A DNA stretch of 64,000 bases from Xanthobacter tagetidis (lineage in GTDB: Bacteria > Pseudomonadota > Alphaproteobacteria > Rhizobiales > Xanthobacteraceae): NCBI RefSeq assembly GCF_003667445.1, contig NZ_RCTF01000015.1, forward strand, positions 57,972 through 121,971. Reading direction: 5' to 3'. The first letter of the stretch is position 1; each line of letters begins with the position of its first letter. Shown piece after piece: positions 21,204 to 29,755 of this stretch. The position numbers were made by a program, and so were the translations under genes. The notes below the pieces were generated by a model that saw only the letters and a list, made by a program, of their open reading frames with translations, had not been told where the DNA came from and ran no database searches.

Positions 21204-21398
21204 GCGCGCCACGGGCCCGGGCGAGGCAGAACGAACGGCCAACCGCGCCGGCGCAGCGATTCGCGCCGCTTTCGTTCCGGCCCCGTTTCGCCGCACGCCG
21301 AGGCGCGGCTCACTCACAGCGCCGGGGGCGTGTCAATCTGGGTCATCCCCGGAGGCGGCCTTTCCGTTTGGGTGCAGACCACCTATCTTTCGGGTAAC

Positions 21399-21417
21399 GC
21401 GCGGGCGACGCCCGCGC
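21399..21417 (+). other. Hairpin in the leader of the Nfu-type gene
   Basis: GCGCGGGC, loop GAC, GCCCGCGC: an 8-bp perfect stem ending 8 nt before the GAGGA ribosome-binding site of the gene at 21438. It could influence translation; no regulatory role is known. Confidence 0.4.
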
Positions 21418-21437
21418 CCCGTTTCGAGGACGCCCAG

Positions 21438-21998
21438 ATGTTCATCCAGACCGAAGCGACGCCGAACCCGGCGACCCTGAAGTTCCTGCCCGGCCGCTCC
21501 GTGCTCGGCCAGGGCACGCTGGAGGTCCGCACGCCCGACGATGCGGGCCGCTCGCCGCTCGCCCAGCGCCTGTTCGAGGTGGACGGCGTCTCCGGCGTGT
21601 TCCTCGGCTCGGACTTCGTCACCGTCACCAAGGCCAAGGGCGAATGGCCGCAGATGAAGCCGGCCATCCTCGGCGCCATCATGGAGCACTTCCTCTCCGG
21701 CGCCCCCGTGGTGGCGGACGGCGTCGCCGCGACCCACGAGGACGACGACGAGTTCTTCGCCGCGGACGACGCCGAGATCGTCTCCACCATCAAGGAACTG
21801 CTGGAGACGCGGGTGCGCCCGGCGGTGGCCAATGACGGCGGCGACATCACCTTCCGCGGCTTCAAGGAGGGCGTCGTGTTCCTCAATATGAAGGGCTCGT
21901 GCTCCGGCTGCCCGTCCTCCACGGCGACGCTGAAGAACGGCATCGAGAACCTCTTGCGGCACTTCGTGCCCGAGGTGCAGGAGGTGCGCCCGGTCTGA
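21438..21998 (+). CDS. NifU-family (Nfu-type) iron-sulfur scaffold/carrier protein
   Basis: 186 aa from the ATG at 21438, which has GAGGA 7 nt upstream; the longer frame from 21330 is not family-like. The N-terminal Nfu domain starts MFIQTEATPNPATLKFLPG. The C-terminal NifU-like domain has CSGC at residues 155-158 (C155, C158), the Fe-S cluster ligands. The family delivers 4Fe-4S clusters to apoproteins. It lies upstream of tsaB, as in other rhizobia. Confidence 0.94.
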   Translation: MFIQTEATPNPATLKFLPGRSVLGQGTLEVRTPDDAGRSPLAQRLFEVDGVSGVFLGSDFVTVTKAKGEWPQMKPAILGAIMEHFLSGAPVVADGVAATHEDDDEFFAADDAEIVSTIKELLETRVRPAVANDGGDITFRGFKEGVVFLNMKGSCSGCPSSTATLKNGIENLLRHFVPEVQEVRPV

Positions 21999-22128
21999 GC
22001 GGTTCGCCGCCTGCGCGCACCGGCGCCCGCCCGCCCGCATTAACCTTGAGAAAGGGTAAGCACCGCCCAACCCCTTCCGCCGGCGCCGTTTCCGGTCAAT
22101 CGTGAGGGGTGATGAAGGGCGTCCGTTA

Positions 22129-22812
22129 ATGCTTGTGCTTGCCATAGATACCGCGCTCGCCGCCTGTTCGGTGGCCGTGCTCGACGCCGACGCCGACACG
22201 GTGGTGGCCGGCGACAGCGTGCTCATGGAGCGCGGCCATGCGGAGGCGCTGATCCCCATGGTGGAGCGCGTCATGGCTGCCGCCGGGCTCGACTTCGAGC
22301 AGATCGACCGGTTCGCCGTCACCGTCGGGCCGGGCAGCTTCACCGGGCTCCGGGTCGGCATCTCGGCCGCGCGCGGCTTCGGGCTTGCCTGCGACCGCCC
22401 GGTGGCGGGCATCACCACGCTCGCGGCGCTCGCCGCCCCTTTCCTCGCCACCGACGACACCTTGCCCGTGGTCGCCGCCATCGATGCGCGCCACGATAAC
22501 GTCTTCCTCCAGATGTTCGGCGCCAGCGGGCGCACCCTCATCGCTCCGCGCGCCACCACGGTGCGCGACGCGGCGCGGGCGGTGGCGATCGGTCCGGCGC
22601 GCCTCGTCGGCTCCGGCGCGTCCCTGATCGCCGACGCCTGGCCCCCCGGCGAACAGCCCCCGGTCTCGGTGGATTTCGCCGCCGCCGCCGACATCGCCTG
22701 GGTGGCGCGCCTCGGCGCGGTCGCCGATCCCGCCGTGGCCGAGCCGCGGCCCTTCTATCTGCGCCCGCCCGACGCCAAGCCGCAGGACAAGGCGCGCATC
22801 GCCCGCCGATGA
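22129..22812 (+). CDS. tsaB: tRNA t6A37 synthesis protein TsaB
   Basis: Partner of TsaD/TsaE in threonylcarbamoyladenosine formation at A37. It is 227 aa from the ATG at 22129, where the family N-terminus (LAIDTALAACSVAV) begins; AAGGG lies 10 nt upstream. GPGSFTGLRVG is the conserved ASKHA segment. The C-terminus is short, as is normal for TsaB. It overlaps rimI by 4 bp, a common tsaB-rimI coupling. Confidence 0.94.
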   Translation: MLVLAIDTALAACSVAVLDADADTVVAGDSVLMERGHAEALIPMVERVMAAAGLDFEQIDRFAVTVGPGSFTGLRVGISAARGFGLACDRPVAGITTLAALAAPFLATDDTLPVVAAIDARHDNVFLQMFGASGRTLIAPRATTVRDAARAVAIGPARLVGSGASLIADAWPPGEQPPVSVDFAAAADIAWVARLGAVADPAVAEPRPFYLRPPDAKPQDKARIARR

Positions 22813-23288
22813 GGAGCCTGATCCAACTTCTGTTCCCGCCGCGCCCGCCGGCGGTGCGGGACGCGGGCGCCGCCGATGCCGGCCTGATGGCGCAGATCCA
22901 TGCCCGCGCCTTCCGCCACGGCTGGGACGCCGAGGAATTCGAGCGCCTGATCGCCGAGCGCGCTGTGCGCGCCCACGTGGTGAGCGAGGGGCCGCGCGGC
23001 GCGCCCATGGGCTTCGTCGTCTCCCATGTGGTGGCGCCGGAAGCGGAAATCCTCTCGGTGGCCGTGCGCACCGATCGGCGCGGACGCGGCCTCGGCCGGG
23101 CGCTGCTGCGCCATCACCTCGCGCGGCTCGCGGCGGAGGGCGTCACCGTTTCGTTCCTGGAGGTGGAGGAGGGCAATTCCAGCGCGCTCGCGCTCTACCG
23201 CCGCCTCGGCTATGTCGAGGCGGGCCGGCGCAAGGGCTATTATGCCGGCGGCGCGGCCGACGCCTTGCTGCTGCGGCTGGATTTCTGA
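22809..23288 (+). CDS. rimI: Ribosomal protein S18-alanine N-acetyltransferase
   Basis: GNAT acetyltransferase of 159 aa. The acetyl-CoA site is in DRRGRGLGRALLRHH, and the family end pattern VEEGNSSALALYRRLGYVEAGRRKGYY is clear. The start ATG overlaps the tsaB stop codon (ATGA). The assignment to RimI rather than another GNAT rests on this pattern and on the tsaB neighbour. Confidence 0.92.
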   Translation: MRSLIQLLFPPRPPAVRDAGAADAGLMAQIHARAFRHGWDAEEFERLIAERAVRAHVVSEGPRGAPMGFVVSHVVAPEAEILSVAVRTDRRGRGLGRALLRHHLARLAAEGVTVSFLEVEEGNSSALALYRRLGYVEAGRRKGYYAGGAADALLLRLDF

Positions 23289-23385
23289 CGCCGGCCGGGC
23301 CGCCCCCCGCGGCCCCGCGCCCCTTGCGGCGGGCCGGTGGGAAAGCGATAAGGCGGTCTGTCGCCGGCATGCGGAGGTGCCGCCC

Positions 23386-23808
23386 TTGAATGACAAAATC
23401 AGCGTGATCGAGGAGGCCTGCCTCGCCAAGGGCATGCGCATGACCGAGCAGCGCCGGGTCATCGCCCGCGTGCTGTCGGGCGCGGCCGACCATCCCGATG
23501 TGGAGGAGCTGTACCGGCGCGCCGCTGCCATCGACGACAAGATCTCCATCTCCACCGTCTACCGCACCGTGAAGATGCTGGAGGACGCCGGCATCATCGA
23601 GCGGCACGATTTTGGCGACGGCCGCGCCCGCTACGAGCAGATGCCGGACGAGCACCACGACCACCTGATCGACCTGCGCACCGGCCGCGTCATCGAGTTC
23701 CGCTCGGAGGAGATCGAGCGCCTGCAGGAGGAGATGGCGCGCCGGCTCGGCTTCAAGCTCGTTGGCCACCGGCTCGAACTCTATGCCGTGCCCCTGGACG
23801 AGGAGTGA
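23386..23808 (+). CDS. fur: Fur-family metal-responsive regulator (Fur/Mur type)
   Basis: 140 aa from a TTG at 23386 with GGAGG 8 nt upstream; no in-frame ATG is better placed. The winged helix spans about 15-85 (ISISTVYRTVKMLED). Metal ligands are visible in EHHDHLIDLRTG and in the C-terminal GHRLELYAV. In Hyphomicrobiales the gene in this tsaB-rimI-fur-plsC context is often a manganese-responsive Mur, so iron specificity should not be assumed. It overlaps plsC by 4 bp. Confidence 0.92.
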   Translation: MNDKISVIEEACLAKGMRMTEQRRVIARVLSGAADHPDVEELYRRAAAIDDKISISTVYRTVKMLEDAGIIERHDFGDGRARYEQMPDEHHDHLIDLRTGRVIEFRSEEIERLQEEMARRLGFKLVGHRLELYAVPLDEE

Positions 23809-24749
23809 GCGGCGCGCCGCCTCGCGATGACGCACCCCGGCCTGTGCCCCCCGATGGACCTGCGATGGTCGCGCCCGTGACCCCGGCCGCCGCCGATCCG
23901 CCGCCGCGCGGCATCGCGGCGTCCGCCATTTCCCCGCTCGGGCCGGACTGCCCGGCGCTCGCGCGCTGGCTCACGCGGCTGCGCCTGTGGGCGGTGCTCG
24001 CGGTGGTGCTGGCGGCGACCGCCGTGGGCCTGCCGGTCCAGTGGCTCGCCCTCAAGCTCGGTCTGCCGCTGCGGCGGTGGATTCCCGTTCTCTATCACCG
24101 CCTGCTGCTGCGTCTGCTCGGCGTCAGGGTGCACCTGAAGGGCGCGCCGGCGGCGGACCGGCCGCTGCTGCTGCTCTCAAACCATGCGTCCTGGCTCGAC
24201 ATCCCCGTCATCGGTTCGCTGACGCCGCTGTTCTTCGTGGCGAAGAGCGAGGTGGCGGCCTGGCCGCTGGTGGGACTTCTGGCCAAGTTCCAGCGCACCG
24301 TGTTCGTCGACCGCCAGCGCCGCCAGGCGACGGGCAGCGTCAACCGCGAGATCGCCGAGCGCCTGCATGCGGGCGATCCGGTGGTGCTGTTCGCCGAGGG
24401 CACCTCGTCCGACGGCAATCGCGTGCTGCCGTTCCGCACCGCTCTGGTGGGCGCGGTGCGCGAGGCAGTGGCCTCCGCCGAGGCCGTGACCGTCCAGCCG
24501 ATGGCGATCGCCTATGTGCGGCTCCAGGGCCTGCCCATGGGGCGCCAGCACCGGCCGGCGGCTGCCTGGTTCGGCGACATGGAGCTGGCGGCCCATCTTC
24601 TCGACGTGCTGCGCCACGGCGCCATCGACGTGGAGGTGAGCTTCGGCGCGCCGCTGGTGCTCGACGCCGCCCACGACCGCAAGCAGGTCACGCGCGACAC
24701 CGAGCGCGCCGTGCGCACGCTCGCCGCGGCGAGTCTGGCGGGGCGATAG
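23805..24749 (+). CDS. plsC: 1-acyl-sn-glycerol-3-phosphate acyltransferase
   Basis: Makes phosphatidic acid from lysophosphatidic acid at the inner membrane. It is 314 aa and starts at GTG 23805, overlapping the fur stop codon. One or two N-terminal hydrophobic helices occur at about 58-85. The catalytic HX4D is in NHASWLD (H127, D132), and the FAEGTSSDGNRVLPF phosphate-binding block follows. The first 50 residues are a Pro/Ala-rich extension. In related genomes miaB usually follows; here a leftward hydrolase does. Confidence 0.92.
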   Translation: MSGAPPRDDAPRPVPPDGPAMVAPVTPAAADPPPRGIAASAISPLGPDCPALARWLTRLRLWAVLAVVLAATAVGLPVQWLALKLGLPLRRWIPVLYHRLLLRLLGVRVHLKGAPAADRPLLLLSNHASWLDIPVIGSLTPLFFVAKSEVAAWPLVGLLAKFQRTVFVDRQRRQATGSVNREIAERLHAGDPVVLFAEGTSSDGNRVLPFRTALVGAVREAVASAEAVTVQPMAIAYVRLQGLPMGRQHRPAAAWFGDMELAAHLLDVLRHGAIDVEVSFGAPLVLDAAHDRKQVTRDTERAVRTLAAASLAGR

Positions 24750-24803
24750 TCTCCAGCGCTCCCACCTGGGGCTGATCCCTGGACGAAGGGCGCCGGCGCG
24801 GCC

Positions 24804-25712
24804 TCACCCGCCCGCCAGAAACGCGCCCACCGCCGCCAGCACCGCGTCCGGCGCCTCCTCGCAGACGAAATGGCCGCACGGAACTGCGGCGCCGGTGATG
24901 TCCGGCGCCAGCGCCTTCCACGCCTCCAGCGGGCTCGCGCCGCGGCTCGGGATGCCGACTTCGCCCCACACCGCGAAGGTGGGGCACAGCAGCGTGCGCC
25001 CGGCGGCGAGGTCCGCCTCGTCGTGGGCAAGGTCGATGGTGGCGCCGGCCCGGTAGTCCTCGCACATGGCGCGCAGGTGATCCGGCGCATTGATGGCGGC
25101 GCGGTAGTGGGCGAGCGCGCGCGGGTCGAATGCGGAGAGGTCCTTCTTCGCGGTCCAGCTCGCCAGCGTCCAGTCCAGGAACCAGGCCGCCTTCGGGCCG
25201 ATCAGCGTCTCCGGCAAAGGATGCGGCTGGGCGAGGAAGGACCAGTGGTAGACCTGGAGCGCCCGCGCCCGGTCCATGCGGTGCCACATGACATAGGTCG
25301 GCACGATGTCGAGCAGCGCGAGGCGGTCGATGCGGCCGGGATGGTCGAGCCCCATGCGGTAGCCCACCCGTGCGCCGCGGTCGTGGCCCATGAGGGCGAA
25401 ATGGGCGAAGCCCAGATCCTCCATCACCTTCACCAGCGCCGCGGCGGTGGCGCGCTTGGAATAGGGCGCATGGTCGGCGCGCGGGGCGGGCGCCGCGCTC
25501 CAGCCGTAGCCGGGCAGGTCCGGGATCACCAAGGTGTGGGTCTTCGCCAGCGCGGGCGCCACCTTGTGCCACATGGCGGAGCTCTGCGGGAAGCCGTGGA
25601 GCAGCAGCAGCGGCGGGCCCTCGCCGCCCTGGCGCACGAAGATGCGGCCGGCCTCGGTGTCGATATTGTGCGCGGCGAAGCCTGGGAAAAGGTCGGCAAG
25701 GTCGGTCGTCAC
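24804..25712 (-). CDS. Haloacetate (fluoroacetate) dehalogenase-like alpha/beta hydrolase
   Basis: 302 aa from GTG 25712, with GGAGG 5 nt upstream; an ATG at 25742 would add 10 residues. It closely resembles the Rhodopseudomonas FAcD enzyme as I recall it, including length. Relative to its residues D110, R111, R114, D134, H155, W156, Y219 and H280, this protein has D111, R112, R115 (GHDRGAR), D135 (DIVPT), H156-W157 (YHWSFLAQP), Y220 (CEDYRAG) and H281 (CGHF), all at a constant +1 offset. These are the nucleophile, carboxylate-binding arginines, acid, halide pocket and base. Defluorination of fluoroacetate is therefore predicted. No haloacid transporter lies beside it. Confidence 0.85.
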   Translation of the reverse strand: MTTDLADLFPGFAAHNIDTEAGRIFVRQGGEGPPLLLLHGFPQSSAMWHKVAPALAKTHTLVIPDLPGYGWSAAPAPRADHAPYSKRATAAALVKVMEDLGFAHFALMGHDRGARVGYRMGLDHPGRIDRLALLDIVPTYVMWHRMDRARALQVYHWSFLAQPHPLPETLIGPKAAWFLDWTLASWTAKKDLSAFDPRALAHYRAAINAPDHLRAMCEDYRAGATIDLAHDEADLAAGRTLLCPTFAVWGEVGIPSRGASPLEAWKALAPDITGAAVPCGHFVCEEAPDAVLAAVGAFLAGG

Positions 25713-25841
25713 GGCGTCCTCCGGGGCAGGGCCACTATTCATAAGCCGGGCGGAGAGGGTTCATGATGAAAATCGATTTGTGAAGGCACGCGCGCGGCGC
25801 TACGTCGCTCACCAGCCCGGCATGCGGGAAGAGGACGCATC

Positions 25842-26693
25842 GTGACGCAGATTCTCTCGATCCAGTCCCACGTCGCCTACGGGCACGTAGGCAACGCCTC
25901 CGCCGTGTTCCCGCTGCAGCGGCTCGGGGTCGAGGTCTGGGCCATCAACACGGTGGAGTTCTCCAACCACACCGGCTACGGCGCCTGGCGCGGCCAGGTG
26001 TTCGACGCTGCGCTGGTGTCGGACCTCGTCGCCGGCATCGCCGAGCGCGGCGTGCTCGGCCGCTGCGACGGCGTGCTGTCCGGCTATATGGGCGCGGCCG
26101 ACATCGGCGCCGCCATCCTCGACGCGGTCGGGCAGGTGAAGGCCGCCAACCCCAAGGCGCTCTATTGCTGCGATCCGGTGATCGGCGACGTGGGCCGCGG
26201 CATCTTCGTGCGCCCCGGCATCCCCGAATTTATGCGGGAACGGGCGGTGCCTGCCGCCGACATCATCACCCCCAACCATTTCGAGCTGGAACTGCTCGCC
26301 GGCCGCACCGTGACGCGCCTCGACGAGGCGGTCGCGGCCTGCGACGCGCTGCACGCGGTCGGACCGAAGGTGATCCTCGTCACCAGCCTGCACACGCAGG
26401 AGACGCCGGACGGCTTCATCGACCTGATCGCCTCGGGGCCGGACGGCCGCTTCCTGGTGCGCACGCCGCGCCTCGACGTGAGCCTCAACGGCGCGGGCGA
26501 CGCCATCGCCGCCATGTTCTTCGTCCACTGGCTGAGCACGAACAGCAGCGCCACCGCGCTCGCGCGCGCCGCGTCCTCCATTTTCGGGCTGCTGGAGCGG
26601 ACCGAAAAAGCACAGTCGCGGGAATTGCTTCTGGTGGAGGCGCAGGACGAGTTCGTCGCCCCCTCGCGCCTCTTCACGGCTTCGGCGATTTAA
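25842..26693 (+). CDS. pdxY: Pyridoxal kinase
   Basis: Salvages pyridoxal to pyridoxal 5'-phosphate using ATP. It is 283 aa of the ribokinase-like PfkB/PdxY fold: N-terminal ILSIQSHVAYGHVGNASAVF, central CDPVIGDVGRGIFV, the TPNHFELELLAG substrate segment and C-terminal SLNGAGDAIAAMFF with the catalytic GAGD Asp. It is the first gene of a rightward run of small-molecule enzymes. It resembles PdxY rather than PdxK by its N-terminus. Confidence 0.94.
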   Translation: MTQILSIQSHVAYGHVGNASAVFPLQRLGVEVWAINTVEFSNHTGYGAWRGQVFDAALVSDLVAGIAERGVLGRCDGVLSGYMGAADIGAAILDAVGQVKAANPKALYCCDPVIGDVGRGIFVRPGIPEFMRERAVPAADIITPNHFELELLAGRTVTRLDEAVAACDALHAVGPKVILVTSLHTQETPDGFIDLIASGPDGRFLVRTPRLDVSLNGAGDAIAAMFFVHWLSTNSSATALARAASSIFGLLERTEKAQSRELLLVEAQDEFVAPSRLFTASAI

Positions 26694-26812
26694 GGCAAAT
26701 TTGTGGCGCCGCGTCGTTCGGCGCGGTTCGTCCATCCTGTGCGCGGGGGCGCGGGGAGAGGAAGCTCGTTGCGCGGGGTCAGGCATGACCGCCCGCCGCC
26801 TGGGGACATGGG

Positions 26813-27709
26813 ATGCCGCGCCGCTACGTGACGCTCGACGTCTTCACCACCCGTCCGTTCGGGGGCAATCCGCTGGCCGTGGTGCTCGACGCCCAGGGCA
26901 TGGACGAGGCGGCGATGCAGCAGGTCGCCCGCGAGTTCAACGTCTCCGAGACGGTGTTCGTGCTGCCGCCGAAGAACCCCGCCAACAAGGCCCGCATCCG
27001 CATCTTCACGGTGGCGCACGAGATGCCGTTCGCCGGCCACCCCACGGTGGGGGCGGCGGTTCTGCTGGCGCTGGAAGGAAAGATGGAGAAGGGCAGCTTC
27101 ACCATCGAGGAGCAGATCGGCACCATCAAGTGCGAGGTGGCGACCCAGGGTCCGGGCTCGCGCAAGGGCTCGGCGGTGTTCACTGCGCCGCGCAAGGGCG
27201 AGCTGGAGGAGGTCAACCTCTCCCGCGCCGCCTGCGCCGACGCGCTGAGCCTGGAGCCGAGCGACATCGGCTTCGACGCCCACCGCCCGGTGGTGGCCTC
27301 CGCCGGCGTGCCGTTCCTGTTCGTGCCGCTCTCGAACCTCACCGCGCTCGCCCGCGCCCGCCCGGATGAGGCAGCCTTCATCGCCGCGCTCGGCGCGTTC
27401 GGCGAGGCGCTCTACCTCTACACGCCCGACGAGGAAGGCGACGCCGATTTCCGCGCCCGCATGTTCTCCCCCGGCCTCGGCACCGAGGAGGACCCGGCGA
27501 CCGGCGCTGCCGCCGCCGCCTTCCCCACCGTGCTGATGGACGCGGAGAACCGCGTCGACGGCCACCACAAGGTGCGCATCGACCAGGGCTTCGAGATGGG
27601 CCGCCCGAGCCGGCTCGACCTCGGCTTCACGGTGAAGGACGGGCAATTGGTGGAGGCGACCATCGGCGGCGGGGCGGTGGTGATCGCCGAGGGCGTGCTG
27701 CACGTGTGA
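26813..27709 (+). CDS. PhzF-family isomerase-like protein
   Basis: 298 aa of the diaminopimelate-epimerase-like PhzF fold. The start YVTLDVFTTRPFGGNPLAVV and the catalytic-Glu segment FNVSETVFV are diagnostic. The second domain carries FAGHPTVGAA and GTEEDPATGAAAAA. Most PhzF-like proteins outside phenazine clusters have unknown substrates, and no phenazine genes are present here. Confidence 0.9.
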   Translation: MPRRYVTLDVFTTRPFGGNPLAVVLDAQGMDEAAMQQVAREFNVSETVFVLPPKNPANKARIRIFTVAHEMPFAGHPTVGAAVLLALEGKMEKGSFTIEEQIGTIKCEVATQGPGSRKGSAVFTAPRKGELEEVNLSRAACADALSLEPSDIGFDAHRPVVASAGVPFLFVPLSNLTALARARPDEAAFIAALGAFGEALYLYTPDEEGDADFRARMFSPGLGTEEDPATGAAAAAFPTVLMDAENRVDGHHKVRIDQGFEMGRPSRLDLGFTVKDGQLVEATIGGGAVVIAEGVLHV

Positions 27710-27882
27710 GCCCGTCCGTGCGGGTGCCGCGCGGCCGATTTCACAGCTCCGGCAAGTCGTTCCCGAGCGGTATGTCACGCAAAATTCACGCCCGCGCCCT
27801 TGGCGCGCGGGCGGCGCGGCCTATCTTCTCCCCATCCCCAAGGCCGCGCTTCGGCCTTCCCCCTTTGCGAGAGCTTGCCCTC

Positions 27883-28983
27883 ATGAGCGCCACGCACCCT
27901 TCCTTGTTCGACAGCTTCCGCCTCGGCGACGCCACCCTTGCCAACCGGGTCGTCATGGCCCCGCTCACCCGCAACCGCGCGGCGGCCGGCGCCGTGCCGG
28001 GGCCGTTCGCGCAGGAATACTACGCCCAGCGGGCGAGCGCCGGCCTCATCGTCACCGAGGGCTCGCCCATCTCCCAGGTGGGCCAGGGCTATCAGGACAC
28101 GCCCGGCATCTACTCCGACGCCCAGGTGGAGGGCTGGAAGAAGATCACCGAGGCGGTGCACGCCAAGGGCGGCCACATCTACATCCAGATCTGGCACGTG
28201 GGCCGCGTCTCCCACGTCTCGCTCCAGCCGGGCGGCGCCGCGCCGGTCGCGCCCTCGGCCATCCGCGCCGCGGCCAAGACCTTCGTGAACAACGGCTTCT
28301 TCGAGACCTCCGAGCCGCGCGCGCTCGCGACCGACGAGGTCAAGCAGGTGGTCGACGAATATCGCCGCGCCGCGGCGAACGCGGTGCGCGCCGGCTTCGA
28401 CGGCGTCGAGCTGCACGGCGCCAACGGCTATCTCATCGACCAGTTCTTGAAGGACGGCACCAACCAGCGCACCGACCAGTATGGCGGCTCGATCGAGAAC
28501 CGCGCCCGCTTCCTGATGGAGGTGGTGGATGCCGTCTCGGCCGAGATCGGCGCCAAGCGGACCGGCCTGCGCCTGTCGCCCATCTCGCCGGCCAACGGCA
28601 TTTCCGAGAGCAGCCCGCAGCCGCTCTTCAACCATGTGATGGACGAGCTGGAAAAGCGCCACCCGGTCTATGTCCACGTGGTGGAGGGCGCCACCGGCGG
28701 CCCGCGCGACATCGACCCGAACTTCTCGTTCGAGGAGCTGCGCAAGCGCTATTCCGGCGCCTGGATGGTCAATAACGGCTATGACGGCGCCATGGCGCAG
28801 AGCGTGGTGGCCGAGGGCAAGGCGGACCTCGTCGCGTTCGGCAAGCCGTTCATCTCCAACCCCGATCTGGTGGAGCGCCTGAAGCGCGGCGCGCCGCTCA
28901 ACGAGCCGGTGCGCGAGACCTTCTATGGCGGCGGTGCCGAGGGTTATGTGGACTATCCCACGCTCGAGGGCGCGGCGGCCTGA
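27883..28983 (+). CDS. Old Yellow Enzyme-family alkene reductase (NemA-like)
   Basis: FMN-dependent NAD(P)H reductase of activated alkenes, nitro-esters or N-ethylmaleimide. It is 366 aa from the ATG at 27883; the open frame upstream to 27706 is not family-like. Signatures are the FMN-binding VVMAPLTRNRA, QIWHVGRVS, the substrate-binding HGANGYLIDQF and the block around TDQYGGSIENR. Its stop codon overlaps the next ATG (TGATG), so it is coupled to the NUDIX gene. Confidence 0.93.
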   Translation: MSATHPSLFDSFRLGDATLANRVVMAPLTRNRAAAGAVPGPFAQEYYAQRASAGLIVTEGSPISQVGQGYQDTPGIYSDAQVEGWKKITEAVHAKGGHIYIQIWHVGRVSHVSLQPGGAAPVAPSAIRAAAKTFVNNGFFETSEPRALATDEVKQVVDEYRRAAANAVRAGFDGVELHGANGYLIDQFLKDGTNQRTDQYGGSIENRARFLMEVVDAVSAEIGAKRTGLRLSPISPANGISESSPQPLFNHVMDELEKRHPVYVHVVEGATGGPRDIDPNFSFEELRKRYSGAWMVNNGYDGAMAQSVVAEGKADLVAFGKPFISNPDLVERLKRGAPLNEPVRETFYGGGAEGYVDYPTLEGAAA

Positions 28984-29729
28984 TGGCCGCCGGCTGGGGC
29001 GCGGACCAGAGCACCGGGCGGCGCATCGCGCCGGTCGCGGCGCTCGATTTCGTGCTCGAACCCGGCGGCTGGCCCGAGGCCGAGCCGCACCGGGCGGAGA
29101 TCGCGGCGCACTTCGCCGCGCGCGCGGCCGAAAACCCTGCGCTTTGGAACGGCGCGCTGCTGCTGCTGCGCGCCGGTTCGCTCACCGAAGGGGACATGGT
29201 GCGCGGAGCCTTCCGCCAGACCGACTTCGCGAGCTTCCTGTGGTGGCGCGAGGCCATGGGCTGGCGCGACCTCGGCATGGTGAACGCCTTCGCGCTGGCG
29301 GCGATCGAGGGCGCGGACGGGGCGTTCGTGCTCGGCGTCATGGGCGCGCACACCTCGGTGCCGGGCAGCGCCTATTTTCCCGGCGGCACGCCGGACCCCG
29401 ACGACGTGGTGGACGGCAGCCGGGTGGACCTGGCCGCCTCCGCCTTGCGCGAGCTTCAGGAGGAGACCGGCCTCACGGCCCGGGACGTGGCCCATGACGG
29501 CGGCTTCGTCGCGGTGCATGACGGCCCGCGCATCGCCTTCCTGCGCCGCCTGGTGTTCGCCGAGGGCGGGGAGGCGCTCGCCGCGCGCATCCGCGCCTTC
29601 CTCGCCTCCGAGCGCGAGCCGGAACTGGCGGACGTGATGGTGGTGCGCGACGCGCGAGACATTACGCCGCGTGTCGCGCCGTTCGCAGAGGCCTATATGC
29701 GCGCACGCTGGGCGGCGGACGGGCGCTGA
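28983..29729 (+). CDS. NUDIX-fold protein with degenerate box
   Basis: 248 aa, start overlapping the OYE stop codon. The second half of the Nudix box is intact (RELQEETGL, residues about 156-164), but the first half is not: counted from that Arg, the usual Gly1 and Glu7 are Val and Val, and an 8-residue insertion follows FPGG. The N-terminal 100 residues are a separate domain typical of larger NUDIX proteins annotated as hydrolases. Activity and substrate are uncertain. Confidence 0.8.
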   Translation: MAAGWGADQSTGRRIAPVAALDFVLEPGGWPEAEPHRAEIAAHFAARAAENPALWNGALLLLRAGSLTEGDMVRGAFRQTDFASFLWWREAMGWRDLGMVNAFALAAIEGADGAFVLGVMGAHTSVPGSAYFPGGTPDPDDVVDGSRVDLAASALRELQEETGLTARDVAHDGGFVAVHDGPRIAFLRRLVFAEGGEALAARIRAFLASEREPELADVMVVRDARDITPRVAPFAEAYMRARWAADGR

Positions 29730-29755
29730 CGGCGAACACGCCTGGAGGGATGTCG

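Noticed and set aside
22037..22044. CtrA site upstream of tsaB
   Set aside because: Only a single TTAACC half-site is present, without a second half at N7 spacing.
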